Notes: generated by a model from the sequence alone, not told the origin. 64,000 bases of DNA from Streptomyces himalayensis subsp. himalayensis (GCF_013778455.1 NZ_JACEHE010000001.1:434001-498000); one strand, 5' to 3'; shown: positions 7,300 to 18,259, counted from the stretch's first letter. Numbers and translations: made by a program.

Positions 7300-8730
7300 T
7301 CAGGTCCGTGTGCCGCTGCCCAGGTGGTGGACCCGGACCATGTTGGTGGTGCCGGGGACGCCGGGGGGCGAGCCGGCGGTCATGACCATGATGTCGCCCT
7401 CGTTGTAGCGCTGGAGCTTGAGCAGCTCGGCGTCGACGAGGTCGACCATCGCGTCCGTGTTGGCCACGTGCGGGACGACGTACGACTCCACGCCCCAGCT
7501 CAGCGCGAGCTGGTTGCGGGTGGACTCCTCCGTGGTGAAGGCCATGATCGGCTGGGAGGCGCGGTAGCGGCACAGCCTGCGGGCGGTGTCACCGGACTTG
7601 GTGAAGGCGACCAGCGCCTTGCCGCCCAGGAAGTCCGCGATCTCGCACGCGGCGCGGGCCACCGAACCACCCTGCGTACGCGGCTTCTTGCCGGGCACCA
7701 GCGGCTGCAGGCCCTTCGAGAGCAGCTCCTGCTCGGCCGCTACGACGATCTTCGACATCGTCTTCACGGTCTCGATCGGGAACGCGCCGACCGACGACTC
7801 GGCCGACAGCATGACCGCGTCCGTGCCGTCCAGGATCGCGTTGGCGACGTCGGACGCCTCGGCGCGCGTGGGGCGGGAGTTGGTGATCATCGACTCCATC
7901 ATCTGGGTCGCGACGATCACCGGCTTGGCGTTGCGGCGGCACAGCTCGATGAGGCGCTTCTGCACCATGGGGACCTTCTCGAGCGGGTACTCGACGGCCA
8001 GGTCGCCGCGGGCGACCATCACGGCGTCGAACGCCATCACGACGTCTTCCATGTTCTCGACCGCCTGCGGCTTCTCCACCTTGGCGATGACGGGGACCCG
8101 GCGGCCCTCCTCGTCCATCACCCGGTGCACGTCCTTGACGTCGTTGGCGTCGCGGACGAAGGAGAGCGCGACCATGTCGCAGCCCATGCGCAGCGCGAAG
8201 CGGAGGTCGTCGATGTCCTTCTCGGACAGCGCCGGGACGTTCACGTGGGCGCCGGGCAGGTTGATGCCCTTGTGGTCGGAGATGACGCCGCCCTCGATGA
8301 CGACCGTCCGGACGCGGGCGCCCTCGACCTCGACGACCTTGAGCTCGACGTTGCCGTCGTTGATCAGGATCGGGTCGCCCTTGGAGACGTCGCCGGGCAG
8401 CCCCTTGTAGGTCGTGCCGCAGATCGACTTGTCGCCCGGGACGTCCTCGGTGGTGATGGTGAACTCGTCACCGCGCACCAGCTCGACGGGGCCCTCGGCG
8501 AAGGTCTCCAGGCGGATCTTGGGGCCTTGGAGGTCGGCGAGGACGCCGATGGCCTTGCCGGTCTCCTTGGCGGCGGCGCGGACGCGGTCGTACCGCCCCT
8601 GGTGCTCGGCGTGCGAGCCGTGGCTGAAGTTGAAGCGGGCCACGTTCATGCCGGCTTCGATCAGCGCGACGAGTTTGTCGTGGGAGTCGACGGCGGGGCC
8701 CAGCGTGCAGACGATTTTCGAACGGCGCAT
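7300..8730 (-). CDS. pyk: Pyruvate kinase
   Basis: A 476-residue pyruvate kinase of normal bacterial length, making pyruvate and ATP from phosphoenolpyruvate and ADP in the last step of glycolysis. Family motifs are present in order: the N-terminal MRRSKIVCTLGPA, GMNVARFNFSHG, the B-domain, the active-site Lys in VIAKVEKPQA, the metal site in MVARGDLAVE, and TQMMESM. A C-terminal regulatory domain follows. The start is the ATG at 8728-8730, where family homology begins; 14 upstream in-frame codons are not needed. It corresponds to one of two pyruvate kinases known in Streptomyces (pyk2 by gene order). It is transcribed in the same direction as pta-ackA but is separated from ackA by 74 bases. 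Confidence 0.95.
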   Translation of the reverse strand: MRRSKIVCTLGPAVDSHDKLVALIEAGMNVARFNFSHGSHAEHQGRYDRVRAAAKETGKAIGVLADLQGPKIRLETFAEGPVELVRGDEFTITTEDVPGDKSICGTTYKGLPGDVSKGDPILINDGNVELKVVEVEGARVRTVVIEGGVISDHKGINLPGAHVNVPALSEKDIDDLRFALRMGCDMVALSFVRDANDVKDVHRVMDEEGRRVPVIAKVEKPQAVENMEDVVMAFDAVMVARGDLAVEYPLEKVPMVQKRLIELCRRNAKPVIVATQMMESMITNSRPTRAEASDVANAILDGTDAVMLSAESSVGAFPIETVKTMSKIVVAAEQELLSKGLQPLVPGKKPRTQGGSVARAACEIADFLGGKALVAFTKSGDTARRLCRYRASQPIMAFTTEESTRNQLALSWGVESYVVPHVANTDAMVDLVDAELLKLQRYNEGDIMVMTAGSPPGVPGTTNMVRVHHLGSGTRT

Positions 8731-8804
8731 GGGGGCGATCCTATCGGTTTGTTTCGCTTCGGAATATTCCATCTGGCGGAAGATACAAATGGGCGGATGT
8801 GCGC

Positions 8805-10138
<1,334 letters not shown>

Positions 10139-10142
<4 letters not shown>

Positions 10143-12217
10143 GCCTTGCCGGGGCCCTGGGCCTGGATCGCCGTGATGGCGACCGTGTTCACGATGTCCT
10201 GGACGAGTGCCCCCCGGGACAGGTCGTTCACGGGCTTGCGCAGGCCCTGCAGCACCGGGCCGACGGCGATCGCGCCGGCCGAACGCTGCACGGCCTTGTA
10301 GGTGTTGTTGCCGGTGTTCAGGTCCGGGAAGATCAGCACGCTGGCCTGGCCCGCGACCTCCGAACCCGGCAGCTTGGTGGCGGCCACGGAAGGCTCGACC
10401 GCCGCGTCGTACTGGATGGGCCCCTCGATCATCAGGTCGGGGCGGCGGGAGCGCACCAGCTCGGTGGCCTCGCGCACCTTGTCGACGTCCGCGCCCGAGC
10501 CCGACGTGCCGGTCGAGTACGACAGCATCGCGATCCGCGGCTCCACACCGAACTGGGCGGCGGTGGCGGCCGACTGGACGGCGATGTCGGCGAGCTGCTC
10601 GGCGTTCGGGTCCGGGTTCACGGCGCAGTCGCCGTAGACGAGGACCTTGTCGGCGAGGCACATGAAGAAGACCGAGGACACGATCGAGGCGTCCGGCTTG
10701 GTCTTGATGATCTCGAAGGCGGGGCGGATGGTCGCCGCGGTGGAGTGCACCGAACCGGACACCATGCCGTCGGCCAGGCCCTGCTGGACCATCAGCGTGC
10801 CGAAGTAGTTCACGTCCGCCACGACGTCGCTCGCGAGCTCGACGGTGACGCCCTTGTGGGCGCGCAGCGCCGCGTACTCCGCGGCGAACTGCTCGCGCAG
10901 CTCGGAGGTCTGAGGGTCGAGGATCTGCGCGCCGGAGAGGTCGATGCCGAGGTCGGCGGCCTTCTTGCGGATGATGTCGTCGGGTCCGAGCAGCGTCAGG
11001 TCGCAGACGCCGCGGCGCAGCAGCACCTCGGCCGCGTGCAGGACACGCTCCTCCGTACCCTCCGGCAGTACGACGCGACGCCGGTCCGAGCGGGCCCGCT
11101 CCAGCAGCTTGTGCTCGAACATCATGGGCGTGACGCGGCTGCTGCTGGGCGCCGAGACCCGCTTGACCAGGTCGCTCGTGTCCACGTACCGCTCGAAGAG
11201 GCCGAGCGCCGTCTCCGCCTTGCGGGGCGTCGCGGCGTTCAACTTGCCTTCCAGCGAGAACAGTTCCGCCGCGGTGGGGAAGCTGTTTCCGGTCACCGAG
11301 ATCACCGGCGTGCCGGGCGCCAGCCGGTCGGCGAGGGCCAGGACCTCCGGTGTGGGCTCCTCGCCCAGGGTGAGCAGCAGGCCCGCGATCGGCGGCGTTC
11401 CCGCGCTGTGCGAGGCCAGCGCGCCCACGACGAGGTCGGCGCGGTCGCCGGGCGTGACGACCATGCAGCCGGGCGTCAGCGCGCTCAGGAAGTTCGGCAG
11501 CATGGCGCCGCCGAAGACGAAGTCGAGCGCGTCGCGGGACAGGCCCGCGCCGTCGCCCAGGAGCACCTTGCCGCCCAGCGCGTGGGTGATCTGCGCGACC
11601 GTCGGGGCGGACAGCGCGGCGTCGTCCGGCAGGACGTAGCACGGCACCGGCAGCCGCGTGTCCACACCCCGCTGGATGACCTCGCGGTCCTCCGGCGCCA
11701 CACGGTTGGCGATCATGGCGATGACGTCGCAGCCCAGGCCCTCGTACGCGCGGTGGGCATTGCGGATCTCGGCGAGCACCGACTCCGCGGCCTGCTTCCT
11801 GCCGCCCACGACCGGCAGCACGGACGCGCCGAACTCGTTGGCCAGGCGGGCGTTCAGGGCCAGCTCGTCGGGGAGCTGGGTGTCGGCGAAGTCGGTGCCG
11901 AGGACGAGGACGACCTCGAAGTCCCGGGCGACCCGGTGGAACCGGTCGACGAGCCGGGAGACCAGCTCGTCGGTGCCCTGCTCGGCCTGGATCGCCGAGG
12001 CCTCCGCGTACGAGAGGCCGTAGACGGACGCCGGATCCTGCGCCAGGCGGTAGCGGGAGCGGAGCAGTTCGAAGAGGCGGTCCGGGCCGTCGTGGACGAG
12101 TGGCCGGAAGACGCCGACCCGGTCGACCTGGCGGGTCAGGAGCTCCATGACTCCCAGCTCGATGACCTGGCGCCCGTCGCCCCGGTCGATCCCGGTCACG
12201 TACACGCTGCGCGTCAC
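10139..12217 (-). CDS. pta: Phosphate acetyltransferase (long form)
   Basis: A 692-residue long-form Pta interconverting acetyl-CoA and acetyl phosphate; with AckA it forms the acetate overflow and activation pathway. The N-terminal third is the DRTGG/P-loop-like regulatory domain (start VTRSVYVTGIDRGDGRQ, where the ATP-type loop is changed). The C-terminal catalytic domain has RRVVLPEGTEERVLHAAE, DGMVSGSVHSTA, MLSYSTGTSGSG and FPDLNTGNNTYKA. The start is GTG at 12215-12217, with GGAG seven bases upstream. Longer upstream in-frame reading would translate the 19-bp tandem repeats at 12297-12334 and is unlikely. It is coupled to ackA by a 4-base overlap. Confidence 0.95.
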
Positions 12218-12296
12218 GTGTGCTCTCCGTTTCGTCGCTGTCGTCACTTGTCGTGTTCGTCGCTGTCTGCTGGTGGCCGCCCTGGAAGCACTCGTA

Positions 12297-12334
12297 TGCA
12301 CTCGTGGTGCACATCTGCACTCGTGGTGCACATC
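12297..12334. repeat. Two tandem 19-bp repeats upstream of pta, each with a GTGCAC palindrome
   Basis: TGCACTCGTGGTGCACATC occurs twice back to back (12297-12315 and 12316-12334), with a partial third unit GCACTCGTA just before (12288-12296). Each unit has the inverted halves GTGCAC/TGCAC. This is typical of an operator array, placed 80-120 bases upstream of the pta start. Confidence 0.75.
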
Positions 12335-12399
12335 GGAGGGGGACGCTCGGATCGTGACCAGTCAGACAGAAAATACCCGCTGTCGTGGGCGGTTCCCTC

Positions 12400-12428
12400 T
12401 TGACAATACCCTTGGGGGTGGGTAGGAC
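12400..12428 (+). promoter_or_regulatory. Predicted sigma-70-type promoter of pfkA
   Basis: A -35 TTGACA (12400-12405) and a -10 TAGGAC (12423-12428) are separated by 17 bases, matching the HrdB-type consensus. Transcription would begin about 12435, leaving a leader of about 150 bases before the ATG at 12589. Confidence 0.65.
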
Positions 12429-12588
12429 GCCCGCCGGGAGAAGGGCCTGATGGGGGCGGGAGACGGTCCTCCGGACCGAGTCCGGGGGCCGGTACGGGGG
12501 CCGACCGGCGGAAGACGCGGAGCGCCGGGGGGCGTGGAACAATCGAAATGGCTCACAAGTATCACCGGCGAGCAGGAGACACAGCACG

Positions 12589-13614
12589 ATGCGTATCGGA
12601 GTTCTCACCGCAGGCGGCGACTGCCCGGGGCTGAACGCAGTGATCCGGTCGATTGTGCACCGGGCCGTCACCCACCACGGAGACGAGGTCATCGGCTTCG
12701 AGGACGGCTACTCGGGCCTGCTCGACGGGCGCTACCGGACTCTCGACCTCAACGCGGTCAGCGGCATCCTGGCCCGCGGCGGCACCATCCTCGGCTCCTC
12801 GCGCCTGGAGCGCGACCGGCTCCGCGAGGCCTGCGAGAACGCCCGCGACATGGCCCGCGAGTTCGGCATCGACGCCCTCATCCCGATCGGCGGCGAAGGC
12901 ACGCTGACCGCCGCCCGGATGCTCTCGGACGCGGGTCTCCCCGTGGTCGGCGTGCCGAAGACCATCGACAACGACATCTCCTCCACGGACCGCACCTTCG
13001 GCTTCGACACCGCGGTCGGCGTCGCCACGGAGGCGATAGACCGCCTCAAGACCACCGCCGAGTCGCACCAGCGCGTCATGGTCGTCGAGGTCATGGGCCG
13101 CCACGCCGGCTGGATCGCGCTGGAGTCCGGAATGGCGGGCGGCGCGCACGGCATCTGCCTGCCCGAGCGGCCCTTCGACCCCGCCGACCTGGTCAAGATG
13201 GTCGAGGAACGCTTCGCGCGCGGCAAGAGGTTCGCCGTGATCTGCGTCGCCGAGGGCGCCCACCCCGCCGGGGGCACGATGGACTACGGCAAGGGCGCGA
13301 TCGACCAGTACGGCCACGAGCGCTTCCAGGGCATCGGCACCGCCCTCGCGTTCGAGCTGGAGAGGCGCCTCGGCAAGGAGGCCAAGCCGGTCATCCTCGG
13401 CCATGTGCAGCGCGGCGGCGTCCCCACCGCGTACGACAGGGTCCTCGCCACCCGCTTCGGCTGGCACGCCGTGGAGGCGGCGCACAGCGGCGACTTCGGC
13501 CATATGACGGCGCTGCGCGGCACGGACATCGCCATGGTGCCGCTCGCCGAGGCCGTCACCGAGCTGAAGACGGTGCCGAAGGACCGGATGGATGAGGCGG
13601 AGTCGGTCTTCTAA
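12589..13614 (+). CDS. pfkA: 6-phosphofructokinase, actinobacterial ATP-type
   Basis: A 341-residue PfkA phosphorylating fructose 6-phosphate, the committed step of glycolysis. Motifs: LTAGGDCPGLNAVIR, IPIGGEGTL, PKTIDNDI, MGRHAGWIA and LGHVQRGG. At the phosphoryl-donor site it has Gly after the acidic residue (GGEGT), as in ATP-dependent enzymes, but Lys in PKTIDND, as in PPi-dependent ones. This mixed pattern is known for the actinomycete group III ATP-PFKs. The start ATG follows GGAG by ten bases. By gene order it corresponds to one of several PFK paralogues in Streptomyces. It is divergent from pta-ackA, so both central-metabolism units share one control region. Confidence 0.95.
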   Translation: MRIGVLTAGGDCPGLNAVIRSIVHRAVTHHGDEVIGFEDGYSGLLDGRYRTLDLNAVSGILARGGTILGSSRLERDRLREACENARDMAREFGIDALIPIGGEGTLTAARMLSDAGLPVVGVPKTIDNDISSTDRTFGFDTAVGVATEAIDRLKTTAESHQRVMVVEVMGRHAGWIALESGMAGGAHGICLPERPFDPADLVKMVEERFARGKRFAVICVAEGAHPAGGTMDYGKGAIDQYGHERFQGIGTALAFELERRLGKEAKPVILGHVQRGGVPTAYDRVLATRFGWHAVEAAHSGDFGHMTALRGTDIAMVPLAEAVTELKTVPKDRMDEAESVF

Positions 13615-13701
13615 GGGGCTGGCGCCCCTGTTCTGTACGCGTCCTCGCCGGGCCCCCCTGCACAACGCGCATACACAGCTGATGTCGTGCCTGATGCCAG
13701 G

Positions 13702-14391
13702 TCAGTCCTGGCTCACCCAGCAGTAGTTGAACTCCGGTCGGCCGACCTGACCGTACAGCGGCCTCCTGGCCGCCTGCCCCGTCGTGACCAGGTGCTCCAG
13801 GTAACGGCGTGCCGTGATCCGGGAAATGCCCACGGACTCGGCCGCCGCCGTGGCCGTCAGACCGTCGGGGCAGTCGCGCAGGGTGCGGGAGACCCGCTCC
13901 AGTGTCGGGCCGCTGAGGCCCTTGGGGAGGGCGGCAGGACCGGGGGCCCGCAGGGTCGCCAGCGCCCGGTCCACCTCGTCCTGACCGGTGGCCTCGCCGG
14001 CCGTCGTACGGAACTCCGCGTAGCGTACGAGCCGGTCGCGCAGCGTTGCGAAAGTGAACGGCTTCAGGACGTACTGGACGACGCCCAGCGAGACGCCCTC
14101 GCGCACCACCGCGAGATCCCGCGCCGACGTCACCGCGATCACGTCGGTGTGATGGCCCGCCGCGCGCAGGGTACGGGCGAGCTGCAGACCGTGGCCGTCC
14201 GGGAGGTGGAGGTCCAGCAGGAGCAGGTCGACGTGCATGCGGTCGAGGGCGCGGCGGGCCTCGGCAGCGCTGTGGACGACTCCGGCCACGGTGAAGCCGG
14301 GGACTCGCTCCACGTAGAGGCGGTGGGCGTCTGCCGCGACGGGGTCGTCCTCGACGACCAGTACGCGGATCTCCTCCTGCGGAGTGCTCAC
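13702..14391 (-). CDS. Response regulator, CitB/DcuR type
   Basis: A 229-residue two-component regulator. The receiver domain has the acidic pair in VVEDDP, the phospho-acceptor Asp60 in LLLLDLHLPDG, the Thr in VTSARD and Lys in LKPFT. The C-terminal part (about 165-215) carries a helix-turn-helix of the CitB/DcuR kind (LTATAAAESVGISRITARRYLEHL; given as landmarks). These regulators control di- or tricarboxylate use. The GTG start (14389-14391) overlaps the kinase stop as GTGA, so both are coupled. The probable target is the divergent dicarboxylate symporter at 16277. Confidence 0.9.
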   Translation of the reverse strand: MSTPQEEIRVLVVEDDPVAADAHRLYVERVPGFTVAGVVHSAAEARRALDRMHVDLLLLDLHLPDGHGLQLARTLRAAGHHTDVIAVTSARDLAVVREGVSLGVVQYVLKPFTFATLRDRLVRYAEFRTTAGEATGQDEVDRALATLRAPGPAALPKGLSGPTLERVSRTLRDCPDGLTATAAAESVGISRITARRYLEHLVTTGQAARRPLYGQVGRPEFNYCWVSQD

Positions 14392-16088
14392 TCTGTTCCT
14401 CCGGGGGCCGCGCCGTTTGCGGCTTCTCTTGAGCTGGTTTCCGTCTCACCCAGGGGAGCGGGAATCGCGGGCACAACGGCTGAACCGCTGTCCGCAACAG
14501 TGGGCAGCGGCAGGTTCGCCGTGAATTCCGCGCCGCCCTCGGCCGACTCCGTCACCGTCAGCGTGCCCCCGTTTCGTAGCACCGTCTGGCGGACCAGCGC
14601 CAGGCCCAGGCCGCGGCCGCCCGGGCCCGCGGGCTTGGTGGACCAGCCGCGTTGGAACACCGCTTCGGCGTGGGCCGGATCCACTCCTGGGCCGGTGTCC
14701 GATACGCGCAGGATCAGGCCGGCTTCACACGCGCGCGCCGTGACGGTCACGCGCGCGTGCAGGGTGCCCTGGGCCGCGTCGACGGCGTTGTCGATGAGGT
14801 TGCCGAGGATCGTGACCAGGTCGCGGGCGGGCAGGGACTCCGGGAGGAGGCCGTCGTCGATGCTGCTGTCGTCGGACACCAGCAACTCGACGCCCCGCTC
14901 GTTCGCCTGGGCCGCCTTGCCGAGCAGGAGCGCCGCCAGCACGGGCTCGCCGACCGCGGCGACGACCTGGTCGGTGAGCGCCTGCGCCAGCTCCAGCTCG
15001 GCCGTGGCGAACTCGACGGCCTCGTCGGCCCGGCCCAGCTCGATCAGCGAAACCACGGTGTGCAGGCGGTTCGCCGCCTCGTGCGCCTGGGAGCGCAGGG
15101 CCTGAGTGAAGCCCCGCTCGGAGTCCAGCTCGCCCATCACGGCCTGCAGCTCGGTGTGGTCGCGGAGCGTCACGACCGTACCGCGGCGTTCCCCGCCGGA
15201 GACCGGCGATGTGTTGACGACGACGACCCGGTCCGCGGTCAGATGCACCTCGTCCACGCGCGGCTCGGTGGCCAGCAGCGCGCCGGTCAGCGGGCTGGGC
15301 AGGCCGAGCTCGGCGACGTTCCTGCCGATCACGTGGTCCTCGTCGGACACACCGAGCAGCTCCCGTCCGCCGTCGTTGATCAGCGCGATCCGCCGCTGCC
15401 CGTCCAGCATCAGCAGCCCCTCGCGGACGGCGTGCAGAGCGGCCTCGTGGTAGGCGTGCATACGGCTGAGTTCGGTCGCGTTCATGCCATGGGTGTGCCG
15501 CCGCAGCCGGGCGTTGACCACATACGTGCCGATGCCGCCCAGCACCAGAGCACCCACCGCGACGCCGAACAGCGCGGTGAGCTGGCTGCGCACCCGGGCG
15601 CTGATCTCGTCGACGGTGATGCCCGCGCTGACCAGCCCGACGATCCGCTCGCCCTTGTGAATCGGGGTGACCACGCGCACCGACGGGCCCAGGGTGCCCG
15701 TGTAGGTCTCGTAGAAGGTCTTGCCGCGCAACGCCGGCTCGATATGGCCGAGAAAGTGCTGTCCTATCTGGGCCTTGTCGGGGTGCGTCCAGCGGATGCC
15801 GTGCGTGTCCATGATCGTGACGAAGTCGACGCCGGTGCTGCGCTGCACCTCCGTCGCGTAAGGCTGGAGGACCTTCGACGGATCGTGATCGTCCACCGCC
15901 TCCCGCACGGACGGCGCCACCGCGACCGCGCGCGCCGCCGCGCCCGCCTGGCGTTGCGCGGCCTGCTCGGCCTGACGTCCGTCGCTGATGTACGTGAACA
16001 GCGCGCACCCGGCCACCACGACGGCGACGAGCACGACCTGCATCGCGAAGAGCTGGCCGGCCAGGCTGCGGGGGCGGGGGAAGCGCAT
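14388..16088 (-). CDS. Sensor histidine kinase, CitA/DcuS type
   Basis: A 566-residue membrane sensor. A TM helix near residues 10-32 is followed by an extracytoplasmic Cache-like domain (about 35-170, with GVDFVTIMDTHGIRWTHP and GPSVRVVTPI, the usual ligand-pocket pattern of CitA/DcuS). A second TM helix around 177-200, a cytoplasmic PAS domain (about 215-320) and the kinase core follow. His336 lies in QAHEAANRLH, the Spo0B-type dimerisation motif; the usual Phe after HE is Ala. The ATPase has NLIDNAVDAA, DTGPGV and GRGLGLALV. The start is the ATG at 16086-16088. It probably senses a C4-dicarboxylate or citrate outside the cell. Confidence 0.92.
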   Translation of the reverse strand: MRFPRPRSLAGQLFAMQVVLVAVVVAGCALFTYISDGRQAEQAAQRQAGAAARAVAVAPSVREAVDDHDPSKVLQPYATEVQRSTGVDFVTIMDTHGIRWTHPDKAQIGQHFLGHIEPALRGKTFYETYTGTLGPSVRVVTPIHKGERIVGLVSAGITVDEISARVRSQLTALFGVAVGALVLGGIGTYVVNARLRRHTHGMNATELSRMHAYHEAALHAVREGLLMLDGQRRIALINDGGRELLGVSDEDHVIGRNVAELGLPSPLTGALLATEPRVDEVHLTADRVVVVNTSPVSGGERRGTVVTLRDHTELQAVMGELDSERGFTQALRSQAHEAANRLHTVVSLIELGRADEAVEFATAELELAQALTDQVVAAVGEPVLAALLLGKAAQANERGVELLVSDDSSIDDGLLPESLPARDLVTILGNLIDNAVDAAQGTLHARVTVTARACEAGLILRVSDTGPGVDPAHAEAVFQRGWSTKPAGPGGRGLGLALVRQTVLRNGGTLTVTESAEGGAEFTANLPLPTVADSGSAVVPAIPAPLGETETSSREAANGAAPGGTE

Positions 16089-16276
16089 GCCAGTCAGTCT
16101 GCCTCCGGTCCGTGCGTGAACTAAATGAACGTAAGGGTGACCGCTCTCACAGCCTGGGAGATAGTCACCGCATCGATCAGGCCAGGACGTGAGCCGCACG
16201 GACTGCGCGTAACGCGCCGAGTACCGCATGTATTGCCGTACCCACGCACGCCGACAATGTCGTCAAGGAGGCACCC
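16089..16276. promoter_or_regulatory. Divergent control region between sensor kinase and dctA
   Basis: 188 bases between divergent starts. The kinase side has an AT-richer stretch (AACTAAATGAACG, about 16118-16130). The dctA side has AAGGAGG at 16265-16271, five bases before its GTG. I could not assign a regulator box with confidence. Confidence 0.4.
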
Positions 16277-17656
16277 GTGTCCGAAACACCGGTGAAGCCC
16301 GCCACCCGACGGGACCGCACCCACTATCTCTACATCGCGGTGATCATCGCGGTGGCGCTCGGCATCGCCGTGGGCCTGATCGCACCCGACTTCGCGGTCG
16401 AGCTGAAGCCGATCGGCACCGGCTTCGTGAATCTGATCAAGATGATGATCTCGCCGATCATCTTCTGCACGATCGTGCTGGGCATCGGCTCGGTGCGGAA
16501 GGCCGCCAAGGTCGGCAAGGTCGGCGGTTACGCGCTCGGCTACTTCCTGGTCATGTCGTTGGTCGCCCTCGCCATCGGCCTGGTCGTCGGCAACATCCTG
16601 GACCCCGGTACGGGCCTGGCGGTGACCGACGCGGTCAAGGAGGCCGGGAAGGAGCAGGTGTCCGCCGAGGCCCTGCCGCCGGTCGAGTTCGTGCTCTCGA
16701 TCATTCCGACCACGATGGTCTCCGCGTTCACCGAGGGCCAGGTCCTGCAGACCCTCCTCGTCGCCCTGCTCGCCGGCTTCGCGCTGCAGGCGATGGGTTC
16801 CGTCGGCGAGCCGATCCTGCGCGGTGTCGAGCACATCCAGCGGCTCGTCTTCCGCATCCTCGCCATGGTGATGTGGGCAGCCCCGGTCGGTGCCTTCGGC
16901 GCGATCGCGGCTGTCACCGGGTCGGCCGGACTGGACGCGCTCAAGAGCCTCGCCGTGCTGATGCTGGGCTTCTACGTCACCTGCTTCCTCTTCGTCTTCA
17001 TCGTGCTCGCCGCGCTGCTGCGCGCCGTCGCGGGCCTCAACATCCTCACGTTCTTCAAGTACCTGGGCCGTGAGTTCCTGCTGATCCTGTCCACCTCGTC
17101 CTCCGAGTCCGCTCTCCCGCGGCTCATCGCGAAGATGGAGCACATGGGCGTCAGCAAGCCGGTGGTCGGTATCACCGTCCCGACCGGCTACTCCTTCAAC
17201 CTCGACGGCACCATGATCTACATGACCATGGCCTCGCTCTACATCGCCGACGCCCTGGGCACCCCGATGTCGATCGGCGAGCAGATCCCGCTCCTGCTCT
17301 TCCTCCTCGTCGCCTCGAAGGGCGCGGCGGGTGTCAGCGGGGCCGGGCTTGCCACGCTGGCCGGTGGTCTGCAGTCGCACAAGCCCGCGCTGGTGGACGG
17401 CGTCGGCCTGATCGTCGGCATCGACCGCTTCATGAGCGAGGCGCGCGCCCTGACGAACTTCGCGGGCAACGCGGTCGCCACGGTGCTGATCGGCACCTGG
17501 ACCAAGGAGATCGACAAGGATCGGGTCGGTCAGGTGCTGGCGGGGGAGCTGCCGTTCGACGAGCGCACGCTGCTGGACGAGTCGGCTGCCGACGCGTCCG
17601 GCGACGAGGTGCCCTCGCCGCGGAACGAGGCGGCGCAGGAGCCGGTCAAGGCGTAG
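16277..17656 (+). CDS. dctA: Sodium/proton:dicarboxylate symporter, DctA family
   Basis: A 459-residue membrane transporter of the dicarboxylate/amino acid:cation symporter family, importing C4-dicarboxylates such as succinate, fumarate and malate. Features: eight or so hydrophobic segments beginning with YIAVIIAVALGIAVGLI, the Ser-rich re-entrant loop LSTSSSESALPR (hairpin 1), the helix-7 motif GYSFNLDGT, and GAAGVSGAGLATL (hairpin 2). The C-terminal 45 residues are hydrophilic. GTG start with AAGGAGG at 16265-16271. It is divergent from the CitA/CitB-type pair, the usual arrangement for dicarboxylate-induced uptake. A strong terminator follows at 17700-17736. Confidence 0.93.
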   Translation: MSETPVKPATRRDRTHYLYIAVIIAVALGIAVGLIAPDFAVELKPIGTGFVNLIKMMISPIIFCTIVLGIGSVRKAAKVGKVGGYALGYFLVMSLVALAIGLVVGNILDPGTGLAVTDAVKEAGKEQVSAEALPPVEFVLSIIPTTMVSAFTEGQVLQTLLVALLAGFALQAMGSVGEPILRGVEHIQRLVFRILAMVMWAAPVGAFGAIAAVTGSAGLDALKSLAVLMLGFYVTCFLFVFIVLAALLRAVAGLNILTFFKYLGREFLLILSTSSSESALPRLIAKMEHMGVSKPVVGITVPTGYSFNLDGTMIYMTMASLYIADALGTPMSIGEQIPLLLFLLVASKGAAGVSGAGLATLAGGLQSHKPALVDGVGLIVGIDRFMSEARALTNFAGNAVATVLIGTWTKEIDKDRVGQVLAGELPFDERTLLDESAADASGDEVPSPRNEAAQEPVKA

Positions 17657-17699
17657 CTCCGTCTAGGGGCTTTGAACTGTCGCCGTACGGGCTGAGTAC

Positions 17700-17736
17700 G
17701 CGCCGGGCGGGCTGGAATCTCCAGCCCGCCCGGCGC
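17700..17736 (+). terminator. Terminator of dctA
   Basis: A perfect 17-bp GC-rich stem (GCGCCGGGCGGGCTGGA at 17700-17716, complement 17720-17736) with a 3-base loop, followed by TTTCCTGT. Confidence 0.85.
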
Positions 17737-17801
17737 TTTCCTGTCTCGCGACCCGTCCGGGAAGGCGCCGCCCATCGCGACGTCGAGCATGGCGGCCGTT
17801 G

Positions 17802-17821
17802 CCTTGACGTCGGCGTCAAGG
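17802..17821 (+). promoter_or_regulatory. MerR-type operator/promoter
   Basis: The palindrome CCTTGACG-TCGG-CGTCAAGG is the classic MerR-family site, with the -35 hexamer TTGACG inside its left half. The ATG at 17836 is only 14 bases on, so the merR transcript may be leaderless or nearly so. Confidence 0.7.
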
Positions 17822-17835
17822 ACTACGGTCGCGGC

Positions 17836-18255
17836 ATGCGAATCGGCGAACTGGCAGCCCGGGCCGGGACGACCACGCGGGCGCTGCGCTACTACGAGTC
17901 ACGGGGGCTGCTGCCCGCGCGGCGAGGCGGCAACGGGTACCGCACGTACGACGAGCGGGATCTGCGGCTGCTCCAGCAGATCAAGACCCTGCAGGACTTC
18001 GGGTTCGACCTGGAGGAGACCAGGCCGTTCGTGGAGTGTCTGCGGGCAGGCCATCCGGCCGGCGACTCCTGCCCGGCGTCGCTCGTCGTCTACCGCCGCA
18101 AGCTTGCCGAGCTGGACGCGTTGATCGGCGAACTGGCGGCGGTACGGGACAGGGTCCGCGCGCAGCTCGAGCGGGCCGAGAGGGCGCGCGACGAGCTGGC
18201 GGCCGAGGCGGAGGCTCCGGGCGGTCCGGAGCCGCACTGCGAGCTGGGAGGGTGA
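17836..18255 (+). CDS. MerR-family regulator linked to thioredoxin
   Basis: A 139-residue MerR regulator. The N-terminal winged HTH (MRIGELAARAGTTTRALRYYE, then GGNGYRTYDERDLR) is followed by a dimerisation coiled coil (about 83-125). Three cysteines are present: Cys68 and Cys79 around the effector region (VECLRAG…DSC) and Cys135 near the end. Thiol or metal sensing is therefore plausible, though not the CxGxxxxC pattern of SoxR. The thioredoxin gene follows after 4 bases, so it is almost surely co-transcribed and controlled by this protein through the palindrome at 17802-17821. The effector is unknown. Confidence 0.88.
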   Translation: MRIGELAARAGTTTRALRYYESRGLLPARRGGNGYRTYDERDLRLLQQIKTLQDFGFDLEETRPFVECLRAGHPAGDSCPASLVVYRRKLAELDALIGELAAVRDRVRAQLERAERARDELAAEAEAPGGPEPHCELGG

Positions 18256-18259
18256 CGGA

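Larger units (their letters stand above)
12218..12588. promoter_or_regulatory. Divergent pta / pfkA control region
   Basis: A 371-base region between divergent genes. It contains two tandem 19-bp repeats (12297-12334) on the pta side. On the pfkA side there is a good promoter, TTGACA (12400-12405), 17 bases, TAGGAC (12423-12428). An AT-richer GAAAATACC stretch around 12370 could serve the pta direction. I see no open gene. Confidence 0.65.

Noticed and set aside
12297..12334. Possible CRISPR-like repeats (also the 25-bp array at 60706-60775)
   Set aside because: Units are directly adjacent or only 5 bases apart, there are two or three copies, there are no unique spacers, and no cas gene is present.
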